Assembly (NCBI GenBank): GCA_937946835.1
Contig: CALFAV010000003.1
Location: 45,718 to 109,717, forward strand
Source of the DNA: an uncultured Verrucomicrobiae bacterium
GTDB lineage: Bacteria > Verrucomicrobiota > Verrucomicrobiia > Limisphaerales > J093
Reading direction: 5' to 3'
Length of the DNA stretch: 64,000 nucleotides
Part shown: positions 51,982 through 60,882 of the stretch, piece by piece
Layout of the letters: every line of letters begins with the position of its first letter
How positions within the stretch are numbered: the first letter of the stretch is position 1
Translations under genes and position numbers: made by a program
Notes under the pieces: generated by a model
The model's database searches: none
The model's input: the letters and a program-made list of their open reading frames with translations, nothing else
Told to the model about the DNA's origin: nothing

Positions 51982-54711
51982 TCAGTCGTCGTCCTCGACC
52001 AGGGAGACCGCCCAGGCGGGGAAGGGCGCGGCACTGCCCTTGACCGCGTGCCAGAGGATGCGGTTGAGCACGCCCTCCGGGCAGGCATCCACCCGCTTGA
52101 AGTTCAGCCGGGCCGAGGTCAGCGCGTGTTTCCGGAGCAGGGGGTCGGCAAGGGCCTTTGGGTCGGGGTTCATCTCGTCCAGCGGCACCTGGTTGGGCAC
52201 GGCCACGTAGGGTGTGTAATCCGGCGCGTCGGTGAAACAGTCGAACATGGGCGTGGCGGCGGCATCGAACTGGTTCATCGGCGGCAGGCCGAGGATTTGT
52301 TCGATGGTGCGCAGCACGCTCACGGTGTTGTACTGGGTGCCCACCACCGCCCGGCGCTTGGCCCACGGGCTGATGACGAAGGCGGTGGTGCGATAGCCGC
52401 TGACGTGGTCCCAACCGTTCTGAGGGTCGTCTTCGATGCCGAAGATGACCATCTCCCTCCAAAACCGGCTGTGACTGAGCGCCTGGACGATCTGGCCGAA
52501 GGCCAGGTCGTTGTCCGCCACGCACGCGGCGGGCGTGGGCGCGCCGCGGCTGGTGCCGCTGGTGTGGTCGTTGGGCAGGCAGATGAGGACCAGTTGGGGC
52601 ATCCGGCCCTCGCGTTCCCACGCGGCGATCTGGTTGGTGATGTAGCGGGCGCGCCACACGTCGGGCACTTCCATGATCCAACCGACGTAGTTGGTGGGGG
52701 TGAAGGGGCGAATGCTTTCAATGCTCGGCTGGCTGGCGATGCGCACCTCGCCGCGGCCGTGCAGGAACTCCTCCCAGTAGTCGCGCCAGGTCGGCTCGCC
52801 CTTGCGTTTGGGATCGGTCCAGCCGCAGGTGGGCATGGCAAACTCGCCGAAGTTCCAGATCGAAACGCCGTGCTTGACGGCGTTGTCCCAGATGAAACCC
52901 GCGGGCGAGTAGGCCAGGGCGTCGTCTTCGTCCTCGCCCATGCCGTCCGGGTAACTGCGCGGCCAGCCGGCAAAGGACTTTTCAAGGTAATCCGTGCCGA
53001 TGGCGGTGGTACTCCACTGGTGGCCGTCGGCGCTGAGGATGCCGGCGCAGTAGGTGTTGTCCAGGAGGACAAACTCGCGGGCCAGCTTGTGTTGGTTGGG
53101 CGTCACACGCTCGCCGAAAATGCACAACGAGGGGTCGCCCCGGCCCTCGGGCATGTCGCCCAAGATCTGGTCGTAGGTGCGGTTTTCCTTGATCACGTAC
53201 ACCACGTGCTTGATCGGGCTGGGCTCGCCGATGCGCTCGGGCACCGGGCGCGGCGGTTGGCCCGGGCGGGGCGGGAGCAGCGTCTCGGCGATGCGCTCGC
53301 GGCGGTAGTTGTCATAAACCATTTGGGAAAGCCGCGGCAGTTCGGACGTCTTTGGCAGCGGCACCAGCGAGACCGAGCCGAAGTAATGATGGGTGTTGAA
53401 GCCCCGGGCATCCGGTCCGGCACCGGCGGCCCGGTAGGGCCGGGGCTCGACCGGATGGCCCTTGATATTGGCCACGCACAGTTGCTTGCGGCCCGCGTCA
53501 AAGACCACCGCGCCGGGAAACCACCCCACGGGAATCAGCCCCTGGAGCTTCGAGGCCCGGCCGCGCGGCGCGAACCGGATCACCGCGATGGCGTTCTGCG
53601 TGCCGTTGGCCACGTAGAGCGTGCGGCCGTCCGGCGCAAAGCTCAGGGCGTTGGGCTGCGCGCCGAACAACTCCGCCGGGCTGGCCTTGGCCCAGATGGT
53701 TTCGACCACGCGGTCGGTGCGGGTGTCAATGACGCTGAGGTGGTCCGAACCCGCGTTGGCGCAGACCAGCCAGCGCCGGTTCGGCGACAACGCCAGCGCG
53801 CTGGCGTGCAGGCCGGTGAGAATCTCGGCCGTCGGATTGCGGCCCGCGGCCTTGGGACTCAGGTCCAGGACCGTCACCGACCCCTCGCTCGCGATGTGGC
53901 GCACCGGGTCCACGCGCACTACGGTGCCCCGGCCGGCCGGACCGGTGAGGTCGCCCGGGCCGGGTCGGCGGCCGCCCCAGTTGCTGACGTAGGCCTTGTC
54001 GCCCACCAGCACCACGTCGTACGGCGCCACGCCCACGTCGAAGGTCCGCAGCACCCGGCCGGTTTCCGCATCCAGTTCGAGCAGGCGGTTGGACAGGTTG
54101 CCGCACACGTAGAGGCGGCGGCCGTCCGGCGAGAGCGCCAGGCCGGCGGGGATTTCCTCCTTGCGGCGGGGCGCGTTGGCCGGGGGCAACGGCAGCGAGT
54201 GGGACGGGTGAACCGTGCCGTCGGCCGCGACCGTGAAGACCTTGATCGAGCCGTTGACGTTGCTCAGGTAAATGCGCCGGCCGTCGCGCGAAAAAATCAG
54301 GCCGGTGTAACTGACCTGACCCTTGGTGTCCGGCTGGAGGATGTTGGCGGAGGGCGCCGCGGGCTGCGGCTCGGTGGCCTGCTCGGAGGGCAAGGTCACG
54401 CGCTGGCGAATTGTGCCGTCGGCCGGGTCCAGAATGAGCAACTCACTGGTCTTGCCCGACACGGCCAGCCGGCGGCCGTCCGGGGAGAGGGCCAGGGCCT
54501 GCGGCCGCAATCCGCCCAGGTCCACCTGCCGGCCGGCCGGGGTCAACACCTGGTGCACCGGCAGCACCGTGCGGCCCCCGGGGGTGCGGCCGACCCGCTC
54601 GGTGTCGGGGGCTCGGGCGGCCAGAGCCGAAAGGGCGAAAGCGGCAACCACCGCCGCCGTGCCGACAGGTCCGGGAAGTGGAAAACGGGAACAAAAGCTT
54701 TCGAGGTGCAT
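51982..54711 (-). CDS. Secreted beta-propeller / phosphoesterase (PF04185-like) protein
   Basis: 909-aa exported protein; ATG 54711 gives a signal peptide (VGTAAVVAAFALSALAARA). Residues ~60-430 are YVTN-type beta-propeller repeats (LALSPDGRRLAVSGK, LALSPDGRRLYVCGN, LSFAPDGRTLYVANG). The second half (~495-890) matches the phosphoesterase family of phospholipase C/acid phosphatase type: IKHVVYVIKENRTYDQILGD with its Glu-Asn metal site, LSADGHQWST, IFGIEDDPQNGWDHVSGYRT. This architecture is common in Verrucomicrobia, Acidobacteria and Planctomycetes. The substrate is unknown; phosphate ester hydrolysis outside the cell is inferred. Confidence 0.88.
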   Translation of the reverse strand: MHLESFCSRFPLPGPVGTAAVVAAFALSALAARAPDTERVGRTPGGRTVLPVHQVLTPAGRQVDLGGLRPQALALSPDGRRLAVSGKTSELLILDPADGTIRQRVTLPSEQATEPQPAAPSANILQPDTKGQVSYTGLIFSRDGRRIYLSNVNGSIKVFTVAADGTVHPSHSLPLPPANAPRRKEEIPAGLALSPDGRRLYVCGNLSNRLLELDAETGRVLRTFDVGVAPYDVVLVGDKAYVSNWGGRRPGPGDLTGPAGRGTVVRVDPVRHIASEGSVTVLDLSPKAAGRNPTAEILTGLHASALALSPNRRWLVCANAGSDHLSVIDTRTDRVVETIWAKASPAELFGAQPNALSFAPDGRTLYVANGTQNAIAVIRFAPRGRASKLQGLIPVGWFPGAVVFDAGRKQLCVANIKGHPVEPRPYRAAGAGPDARGFNTHHYFGSVSLVPLPKTSELPRLSQMVYDNYRRERIAETLLPPRPGQPPRPVPERIGEPSPIKHVVYVIKENRTYDQILGDMPEGRGDPSLCIFGERVTPNQHKLAREFVLLDNTYCAGILSADGHQWSTTAIGTDYLEKSFAGWPRSYPDGMGEDEDDALAYSPAGFIWDNAVKHGVSIWNFGEFAMPTCGWTDPKRKGEPTWRDYWEEFLHGRGEVRIASQPSIESIRPFTPTNYVGWIMEVPDVWRARYITNQIAAWEREGRMPQLVLICLPNDHTSGTSRGAPTPAACVADNDLAFGQIVQALSHSRFWREMVIFGIEDDPQNGWDHVSGYRTTAFVISPWAKRRAVVGTQYNTVSVLRTIEQILGLPPMNQFDAAATPMFDCFTDAPDYTPYVAVPNQVPLDEMNPDPKALADPLLRKHALTSARLNFKRVDACPEGVLNRILWHAVKGSAAPFPAWAVSLVEDDD

Positions 54712-54824
54712 CTGAGGCGGGAGTCTGACCGCCCCCGGCCGCCCCCGGCAAGCCCGGCCCGGTGATTTTTCTGTGAACCTCGGAGCAACGCCACCGGGGA
54801 GCTGGGGTTCCGTCACCGGCCTGT

Positions 54825-55340
54825 TCAAAGCCCGAGCCGGCTCAACTCGCGATCCAGCGCGGCCTGAAAGGCGGGGATGTCCCCGGCCGGCGGCCGGTAA
54901 CCCGGTTCCGGTGGAACCACCCCCAACCGGCCCATTTCATCGAAGTACCACTGCGCCTTTTTGCCGTCACTGAACTGCACCTGGCCGCTGGCCAGGGTGC
55001 CGGGGCGGGAAAGTTGGTCCACGGTGACGCTGACCTGGCCGGGTGCCGGCCGGGGCGGGGCGGCCGGAGCCGGCTCTTTTGGTGAGGTGCCCTTCCCCTT
55101 CTGGGGTGTTGGAGCCGGGGCCCGGGCGTCGGCGGCGAGGGTTTTGGGCAACTCAGGGGCGACCGACGGTTCCCGGTCTTTGGGCAACACGTCCAGCTCG
55201 CTGACGGCCAGCTTGAGCTCCAGGTAGGTCAGGTGCACCCCCAGTTCGCCGGCGAGGCGCTTTTGAATCTCGGCCAGGGACAGGCCCTGTTGCAGCCAGG
55301 TGCGGAGGGTCTGTTTTTGCGGCTCGGTCAACATCGTCAT
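54825..55340 (-). CDS. Hypothetical protein with N-terminal helical and C-terminal beta domains
   Basis: 171-aa cytoplasmic protein. Residues 1-55 are helical (QKQTLRTWLQQGLSLAEIQKRLAG) and resemble a degenerate helix-turn-helix or clamp. A Pro/Ala/Lys-rich linker (~60-100) leads to a conserved-looking C-terminal region (SDGKKAQWYFDEMGRLG). ATG 55340 and 55334 are both possible. No family is recognised. It is divergent from the permease gene over ~215 bp with no other feature seen. Confidence 0.7.
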   Translation of the reverse strand: MTMLTEPQKQTLRTWLQQGLSLAEIQKRLAGELGVHLTYLELKLAVSELDVLPKDREPSVAPELPKTLAADARAPAPTPQKGKGTSPKEPAPAAPPRPAPGQVSVTVDQLSRPGTLASGQVQFSDGKKAQWYFDEMGRLGVVPPEPGYRPPAGDIPAFQAALDRELSRLGL

Positions 55341-55556
55341 GAACGGCTATTCGGCGCGAAGCGTCCGCCGGCTTCAATCTTTTTTCCGGGCGGGAACGCG
55401 GGGCGGGGCAAGGGACGAGATGACCCCACGCCCGGAGCAGGTCCGGTCGGCAACCGCGGCCGGCTTCTCGGGAAGGGTGGGCGCGCCCGGCCGGTGCGGG
55501 GGCGGGGAATTGGCTTGGCGGTTGGCGCCGGCTCGGCACAAGCTCCGGCCTCAACC

Positions 55557-56939
55557 ATGAGCGAACATCCCGTGGTATCACCGCCTGCGGGCGGGGAGTA
55601 CGAGCGCGAGCCGGTGCCGGAGCGGGCGCTCAAGGGGCCCAGCGCGTTTTGGGGCATGTACGCCGGCGAGCACACCGCCGGCACGGAGTTCATGATCGGC
55701 CCGCTGTTCGTGGCCTGGGGCGCGAGCGCTTTCGACCTCATCTTCGGCCTGTTGCTGGGCAATTTGCTGGCGGTGCTCACCTGGCGGTTTCTCACCGCCG
55801 AGATCGCCACCCGGCGGCGCCTGACCCTCTACTACCAGCTCGAACGCATCACCGGCCGGAACCTGGTCACGCTGTACAATTTCTTCAACGGCGTGCTGTT
55901 CTGTTTCCTGGCGGGGGCGATGGTCACGGTCTCCGCCACCGCGGTGGGGGTGCCGTTTGAAGGACGGGTACGGATGCCGTCGTTTGGCGACACCTGGCCC
56001 CCCGGCGTTGCCTGGGTGCTGGTGTGTCTGGGGCTGGGCGCGGCGATGACTTTCGTGGCGGCGCGCGGTTACGGGTTCGTGGCCCGGGTCGGGCACGTGG
56101 CCGCGCCCTGGATGTTTCTGGTGTTTGTGGCCTGCGGCGTGGTGATGCTGGCGAAGCTGGGCACGACCAACCTGTTTGCCGTCATCCAGCCCCCGGCCCA
56201 CACCCCGGCGAAGATCGGCTTTTGGGGCGTGGTGTGTTTTGCCTGGTTTTGCAACGCGGCCATGCACCTGGGCATGGCGGACCTGAGCATCTTCCGCTTC
56301 GCGCGCAAACCCGCCTACGGCTGGGCCTCCGCCGCCGGCATGTACCTCGGCCATTACATCGCCTGGATCTGTGCCGCGCTGCTGCTGGTGTACTGGGTGC
56401 GCGAACGCGGGGCCGACCCCGTCAAGGGAGTGCCCCCCGGGCCGATGGTGTGGGACGCGGTGGGCTGGGCCGGGCTGATCTGCGTGGTCATCGCCGGCTG
56501 GACCACGGCCAATCCCACGATTTACCGCGCCGGGCTGGCCTTCCAAGGCATGGCTCCGAGGCTGTCGCGCGTGACCGCCACGCTCGTTGCCGGCACGGTC
56601 TGCACGCTGGCCGGCATTTTCCCGGCGGTGGCGATGAAGCTGCTGGATTTTGTGGGCCTGTACGGAACCATCCTCTGCCCGGTGGGCGCGGTGATCGTGG
56701 TGGACCATTTCCTTGCCCGGCGCGTCGGCCTCCCGGCCGAGTACGCGGTGCGGACGGGAACCGGCTTCAACCCGGCCGTGCTGCTGGCCTGGGCGCTGCC
56801 CGTGCTCGGGGCGTTGTACTTTTACCGCGTGCACGGGGTGAACTCGTTTTTCCTGCCGCTGCCCACCTGGCTGGCCTGCGGGGCCTTGTACGTGGTCTTC
56901 AGCAAAATGTGGCATCGGACCGCTCCCGCCGTCGCATGA
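55557..56939 (+). CDS. NCS1-like nucleobase:cation symporter family permease
   Basis: 460-aa, ~12-helix membrane protein. The start region has a conserved permease opening (AGEHTAGTEFMIGPLFVAWGAS) and TAEIATRRRLTLYYQLERITGRNLV, typical of NCS1 cytosine/purine permeases, plus the motif WTTANPTIYRAGLAFQ. ATG 55557 is chosen; the track extension to 55233 is shadow sequence. It overlaps the next small gene by 4 bp and precedes the lactate-utilisation genes, so it may instead carry a carboxylate or other substrate of that pathway; this is inferred from position. Confidence 0.8.
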   Translation: MSEHPVVSPPAGGEYEREPVPERALKGPSAFWGMYAGEHTAGTEFMIGPLFVAWGASAFDLIFGLLLGNLLAVLTWRFLTAEIATRRRLTLYYQLERITGRNLVTLYNFFNGVLFCFLAGAMVTVSATAVGVPFEGRVRMPSFGDTWPPGVAWVLVCLGLGAAMTFVAARGYGFVARVGHVAAPWMFLVFVACGVVMLAKLGTTNLFAVIQPPAHTPAKIGFWGVVCFAWFCNAAMHLGMADLSIFRFARKPAYGWASAAGMYLGHYIAWICAALLLVYWVRERGADPVKGVPPGPMVWDAVGWAGLICVVIAGWTTANPTIYRAGLAFQGMAPRLSRVTATLVAGTVCTLAGIFPAVAMKLLDFVGLYGTILCPVGAVIVVDHFLARRVGLPAEYAVRTGTGFNPAVLLAWALPVLGALYFYRVHGVNSFFLPLPTWLACGALYVVFSKMWHRTAPAVA

Positions 56940-57109
56940 AGCCGCTCGCCAAACCGCTCGCCCTGCTGGCACTGGCCGGCACGCTCCTGCCGCCGGTGTT
57001 GTACCTGTTTCGGCTCATGAGCGAAGGGCCGATGAAACTGACGCTGCTCGTGGCGGCGCTCGTCTGGTTTGCCGCCGCGCCCTTCTGGTTGAAGGGCGGC
57101 GAACACTGA
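56936..57109 (+). CDS. Small two-helix membrane protein
   Basis: 57-aa protein, missed as a separate ORF in the track. ATG 56936 overlaps the permease stop (ATGA). It has two hydrophobic stretches (LALLALAGTLLPPVLYLF and LTLLVAALVWFAAAPFWL) joined by a short polar turn. It lies between the permease and lutA and is probably an accessory subunit of the permease. No family recognised. Confidence 0.65.
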   Translation: MKPLAKPLALLALAGTLLPPVLYLFRLMSEGPMKLTLLVAALVWFAAAPFWLKGGEH

Positions 57110-57134
57110 GCCGGTGGTTCCACACCCGCCCGCC

Positions 57135-57860
57135 GTGAAGATCACCCTGTTTGTGCCGTGTTTCGTGGACGCCCTGCACCCGCAGGTCGCCATCGCGGTG
57201 GTGCGCATCCTGGAGCGTCTCGGACACACCCTGGAGGTGGCCGAAGACCTGAACTGCTGCGGTCAGCCGGCCTTCAACTCGGGGTGCTGGGCCGAGGCCC
57301 GCCCGGTGGCCGCGCGGGTGCTGGCGCGCTTGGCGGGCGCGGAGGTGGTGGTCGTGCCCAGCGGCTCCTGCGGGGCGATGCTGCGGCGGTTTTACCCGGA
57401 GTTGTTGGCCGGCACGGCGCTGGAACCGGCCGCCCGGGCCCTGGCGGCGAAGGTCTTCGAGTTTGCGGAGTTCCTCGTGGACCGGCTGGGGGTGACCGAG
57501 CTGGGCGCGCGCTTCCCGCACCGGGTCACCTACCACGACGGCTGCCACAGCCTGCGCGAAATGCACATTCACCGCGCCCCGCGCGCGCTCCTGGCGCGGG
57601 TGCGCGACCTGGAACTGGTGGAAATGCCGCAGGTGGTCTGCTGCGGCTTCGGCGGCACCTTTGCGGTCAAGTTCCCGATGATCTCGACGGCGATGGGCGA
57701 GGTGAAACTGGCCGGGGCGCGTGCCACCGGCGCCGAGTACCTCGTGTCGTGCGATTCCAGTTGCCTGATGCACCTGCAGGGGCTGATTGACCGGCAGCGG
57801 CTGCCGTTGAAGACGATTCACCTGGCGGAGATTTTGGCGGGTGACAAGGCCGGAGGCTGA
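57135..57860 (+). CDS. lutA: Lactate utilisation protein LutA (Fe-S oxidoreductase)
   Basis: 241-aa cysteine-rich protein with two CCG domains: DLNCCGQPAFNSGC with SGSCGAML, and YHDGCHSLRE with CCGFGGTFAVKF and CDSSCLMH. LutABC oxidises L-lactate to pyruvate in bacteria lacking flavin lactate dehydrogenase. GTG 57135 is preferred (VKITLFVPCF); GTG 57114 adds seven residues. It lies 25 bp after the small membrane protein gene. lutB and lutC follow in order but after an intervening gene. Confidence 0.92.
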   Translation: MKITLFVPCFVDALHPQVAIAVVRILERLGHTLEVAEDLNCCGQPAFNSGCWAEARPVAARVLARLAGAEVVVVPSGSCGAMLRRFYPELLAGTALEPAARALAAKVFEFAEFLVDRLGVTELGARFPHRVTYHDGCHSLREMHIHRAPRALLARVRDLELVEMPQVVCCGFGGTFAVKFPMISTAMGEVKLAGARATGAEYLVSCDSSCLMHLQGLIDRQRLPLKTIHLAEILAGDKAGG

Positions 57861-57887
57861 CGGCGGTTTGGAGAAAGCTGATGTCGA

Positions 57888-57915
57888 GATGCCAGATGCC
57901 AGAGGCCAGAGGCCG
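57888..57915. repeat. Left 7-bp-period repeat flanking the four-helix-bundle gene
   Basis: Reads on the minus strand as about four imperfect units of [A/C]TCTGGC (GGCCTCTGGCCTCTGGCATC). A similar array in the opposite orientation lies at 58522-58560. Together they bracket the four-helix-bundle gene within the lut operon. Confidence 0.55.
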
Positions 57916-58003
57916 GTTTGTCGGACCGGGGTGACCGCCCGCACGGTTGACCGTGCCCGGGGCAGCCCGGAGCAGGTTTGGCGTGTTCCATCAAGTTGGA
58001 CAC

Positions 58004-58468
58004 ATGAATGACGCAGACGCCTTGAAATACGCCCTCCCGCCCGAAACGGCAGAGGACGCGGGCTGGGTTTTGCACGAAGGTGCGACCCCCTTGAGCTATC
58101 GCGAACTGCGGGTTTGGAAACTCGCCCGGGAGTTGAGCATCGAAATCCATCGCCTGACTTTGGAGAAACTGCCCCGGTTTGAACATTACGAGGTCGGCAG
58201 TCAAATCCGGCGGGCCGCCAAGTCCATTCGGGCCAACATTGTCGAAGGCTTCGGGCGCCGCCGCTACAAACTGGAATTTCTCAAGCACCTCACCTACGCC
58301 GAAGCCTCCTGTGACGAAACCCTGGACCATTTGGACACCTTGTTTGAAACCGGCTCGTTGGCCGACCGGGCCGTTGACGACGCGCTGCGGACCCGCCTGA
58401 CCGAACCGGGGCGAGCCTTGAACCGTTTCGTGCAAGCCGTGGAAAGAGAACATGCAAGCTCCCGCTAA
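58004..58468 (+). CDS. Four-helix-bundle protein (S23/IVP-like) inserted between lutA and lutB
   Basis: 154-aa protein of the four-helix-bundle family related to the intervening-sequence-encoded S23 proteins and to Avd. The signature is LSYRELRVWKLARELSIEIH, then YEVGSQIRRAAKSIRANIVEGFGRR and FLKHLTYAEASCDETLDHLD. ATG 58004 (MNDADALKYALPPET) is chosen. The family forms pentameric basic barrels that may bind nucleic acid. It separates lutA from lutB and is bracketed by inverted 7-bp repeat arrays, suggesting it arrived as a cassette. Confidence 0.85.
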   Translation: MNDADALKYALPPETAEDAGWVLHEGATPLSYRELRVWKLARELSIEIHRLTLEKLPRFEHYEVGSQIRRAAKSIRANIVEGFGRRRYKLEFLKHLTYAEASCDETLDHLDTLFETGSLADRAVDDALRTRLTEPGRALNRFVQAVEREHASSR

Positions 58469-58521
58469 TCCCCCTCCGGGCCGAAGTGCGGGAACACTCG
58501 CGCGCACGACGCCTCAGCCGG

Positions 58522-58560
58522 GCCGGTGTCTGGCATCCGGCATCCGGCATCCGGCATCCG
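58522..58560. repeat. Right 7-bp-period repeat (4 x GCATCCG) before lutB
   Basis: Four perfect tandem copies of GCATCCG at 58533-58560, preceded by GCCGGTGTCTG. In inverted orientation it resembles the array at 57888-57915. It lies 14 bp before the lutB start codon, so copy-number change could affect lutB translation. Confidence 0.7.
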
Positions 58561-58573
58561 CCTCCGCCATCCC

Positions 58574-59968
58574 ATGACCACGCCCGCCGAGCAATTCAAG
58601 TCCGCCGCCCGCCGGCTCACCCGCGACCTGGTCCACCGCGAGCGCATCCAGACCGCGCTGGGCAAGTACGAGGTCAAGCGCGACGAGATGAAGGCGCGCT
58701 TCCAGGCTTGGGAGGGCGCGCGGGCCGCCGCCGCCGCGATCAAAGCCGGGGCCCTCCGGCACCTGGACCGGCACCTGGAAGACTTCGTGGCCCGGCTCGA
58801 GGCCCGCGGCACCCGGGTGCACTGGGCCGGCACGGCCGAGCAGGCCTGCCAAATCATCGTGGACCTCTGCCGGGAACGCGGGGCGAAAACCGTTGTCAAG
58901 TCCAAGGCCATGACCGCCGAGGAAATCCACCTCAACGAGGCGCTTGCGCACGCCGGGTTCGAGGTGGTCGAGTCCGACCTGGGCGAGTTCATTGTCCAGC
59001 TCCGCGGCGAGCCGCCCTACCACATCGTCTTCCCGGCCATGCACCTGACGCGGGGCGAAATCCGCGAGGTCTTCGCGCGCAAGCTGGGTGACGCGCCCTC
59101 GGACGACCCCGAGCAGTTGACCCTGGTCGCCCGCCGCGTGCTCCGGCGGAAGTACCTCGAAGCGGACGTGGGCATCACCGGCGCCAACTTCGCCGTGGCC
59201 GAGACCGGCATGATCTCGGTGACCGAAAACGAGGGCAACGCCCGGCTCACCGCCGCGCTGCCGCGCACGATGATCACCCTGGTGGGCATTGAGAAGGTGG
59301 TGCCGCGGCTGGCCGACCTGGCATTGCTCCTGCCGATGCTGGCCACGGCGGGCGCCGGCCAGCTCCTCTCCGGCTACAACACGCTCTACGGCGGGCCGCG
59401 CCAGCCCGGGGAGGCGGACGGGCCGGAGGAATTCCACGTGGTGCTGCTGGACAACCATCGCACCACGCTGCTGGCCGACGCCGAGCAGCGCGACGCCCTG
59501 CGCTGCATCCGCTGCGGTGCCTGCCTGAACGTGTGTCCGATCTTCCGCAACGTGGGCGGCCAGGCCTACGGCACGACCTACCCCGGCCCGATCGGGTCGG
59601 TCATCACCCCGCACCTGCGCGGGCTGCGGGAGTGGCAGCATCTGCCGTTCGCCTCCACGCTCTGCGGCGCCTGCACCGAGGTCTGTCCGGTGCAGATTGA
59701 CCTACACCACCACCTGCTCCAACTCCGGCGCCACGCGCGGGCACAGCGACCGGTGTGGTGGGAGCGGCTGGCGTTTCGGGTCTTCGCCGCCGTGGTGAAT
59801 TCGCCCCGGCTGTGGCGGGCGGTGCTGGCCCTGGGCCGGCTCGGGCAGAAGTTCCACGGCGCGGTGCAGGCCACCCGCCTGGACCCGGCCCGCGCGTGGA
59901 CGCAATCCCGCGAGGCGCCGCGGCTGGCCCCGCAGAGTTTCAAGCAGTGGTGGCGGCAGCGCGCCTGA
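58574..59968 (+). CDS. lutB: Lactate utilisation iron-sulfur protein LutB
   Basis: 464-aa protein. The N-terminal two thirds are the LutB/YkgF fold (VVKSKAMTAEEIHLNEAL; GITGANFAVAETGMISVTENEGN), followed by a ferredoxin-like segment with CIRCGACLNVCP and CGACTEVCP for two [4Fe-4S] clusters, and a C-terminal helix pair ending SFKQWWRQRA. It is the central subunit of the lactate oxidation complex. ATG 58574 comes just after the GCATCCG tandem repeats. lutC follows 48 bp downstream. Confidence 0.95.
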   Translation: MTTPAEQFKSAARRLTRDLVHRERIQTALGKYEVKRDEMKARFQAWEGARAAAAAIKAGALRHLDRHLEDFVARLEARGTRVHWAGTAEQACQIIVDLCRERGAKTVVKSKAMTAEEIHLNEALAHAGFEVVESDLGEFIVQLRGEPPYHIVFPAMHLTRGEIREVFARKLGDAPSDDPEQLTLVARRVLRRKYLEADVGITGANFAVAETGMISVTENEGNARLTAALPRTMITLVGIEKVVPRLADLALLLPMLATAGAGQLLSGYNTLYGGPRQPGEADGPEEFHVVLLDNHRTTLLADAEQRDALRCIRCGACLNVCPIFRNVGGQAYGTTYPGPIGSVITPHLRGLREWQHLPFASTLCGACTEVCPVQIDLHHHLLQLRRHARAQRPVWWERLAFRVFAAVVNSPRLWRAVLALGRLGQKFHGAVQATRLDPARAWTQSREAPRLAPQSFKQWWRQRA

Positions 59969-60016
59969 CCGGGGAAGTGCCCCCGGCCCGGCTCCGCCGC
60001 CCAGGGTTGGACAGAT

Positions 60017-60676
60017 ATGATGAACGCACGCGATGCCATCCTGGGCCGCATCCGCGAGGCCCTGCGGGTGCCGGCGCCCCGGTCGGAACCGGCCGCCGCG
60101 CCGGCGGATTTCACCGCCTTGTTGCCGCGCGTGGGCGCGACCTTCGCCGAGCAGGTGGCCGCCTTTGCCACCGCATCCCGGGAGTTGCGCACCGAGTTTC
60201 ATTGGGTGGAGGACGAGGTCGCCGCGCGGGCTGAATTGGAACGCCTGCGCGAGACCGCCGGCTGGCGGCGCGTGGCGGCGCATCGCGGCGCGCAGGTGGC
60301 ACCCCTGGTCGAGGCGCTCGGCCTGCCGGTGCTCTGGACCGACGGCGGCTACGATCGGCGGGAGCTGGAGCGCTGTGATGCGGGGCTGACCCAGTGCGAC
60401 GCGCTGGTGGCGCAGACCGGCAGCGTGGTCGTCACCAGCGCCAGCGCGGGCGGGCGGGTGTTGTCCGTGCTGCCGCCGCACCACGTGGTGCTGGCGCGGC
60501 GCGAGCAACTGGTGCCGGACCTGCCCGCCGCCTTCCACCTGCTCCGGGAAAAGTACGGCGCAAATTACCCGAGCATGATCTCGTTCATCACCGGCCCCAG
60601 CCGCACCGGGGACATCGAGCGCATCCTCGTGCTGGGCGCCCACGGGCCCCGGCGATTGACGGTGTTGTGCTGGTGA
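60017..60676 (+). CDS. lutC: Lactate utilisation protein LutC
   Basis: 219-aa LUD-domain protein, third member of LutABC. It shows the LUD-type GLTQCDALVAQTGSVVVTSASAGGR, then LSVLPPHHVVLARREQLVPDL and SMISFITGPSRTGDIERILVLGAHGP. ATG 60017 or 60020 may be used. It is the last gene of the unit. The following ~200 bp contain the left copy of a 99-bp repeat. Confidence 0.94.
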   Translation: MMNARDAILGRIREALRVPAPRSEPAAAPADFTALLPRVGATFAEQVAAFATASRELRTEFHWVEDEVAARAELERLRETAGWRRVAAHRGAQVAPLVEALGLPVLWTDGGYDRRELERCDAGLTQCDALVAQTGSVVVTSASAGGRVLSVLPPHHVVLARREQLVPDLPAAFHLLREKYGANYPSMISFITGPSRTGDIERILVLGAHGPRRLTVLCW

Positions 60677-60714
60677 GGCGGCCCTGGGCGCGGGTCGGCC
60701 GCGGGTGGGCGGGT

Positions 60715-60813
60715 GGCGGGTGCCGCGGGGGAGTTGGCGCGGGCTGTGGAGGGCGGTTTTTCCGGGACTTCGGCCTGCGGAAGTTGCGCGACCGGTCGCG
60801 CAGAGAAAACACC
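60715..60813. repeat. 99-bp direct repeat, left copy
   Basis: Identical base for base to 63902-64000 and outside any gene (between lutC and the DUF1080 gene). It contains the 18-bp perfect palindrome TGCGCGACCGGTCGCGCA at 60785-60802. The right copy stops at the window edge, so the repeat may be longer. Confidence 0.9.
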
Positions 60814-60882
60814 GTGGCCCGCGCCGCCGCCGTTCCATTTGCGGCTTGGCGTTCCCGCCCCGCGCCGGTACGTTGCCCGCCC

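Noticed and set aside
51289-54765. 1158-aa plus-strand ORF opposite the phosphoesterase gene
   Set aside because: Arg/Ala/Gly-rich shadow; no motifs, while the minus strand has propeller repeats and phosphoesterase motifs.
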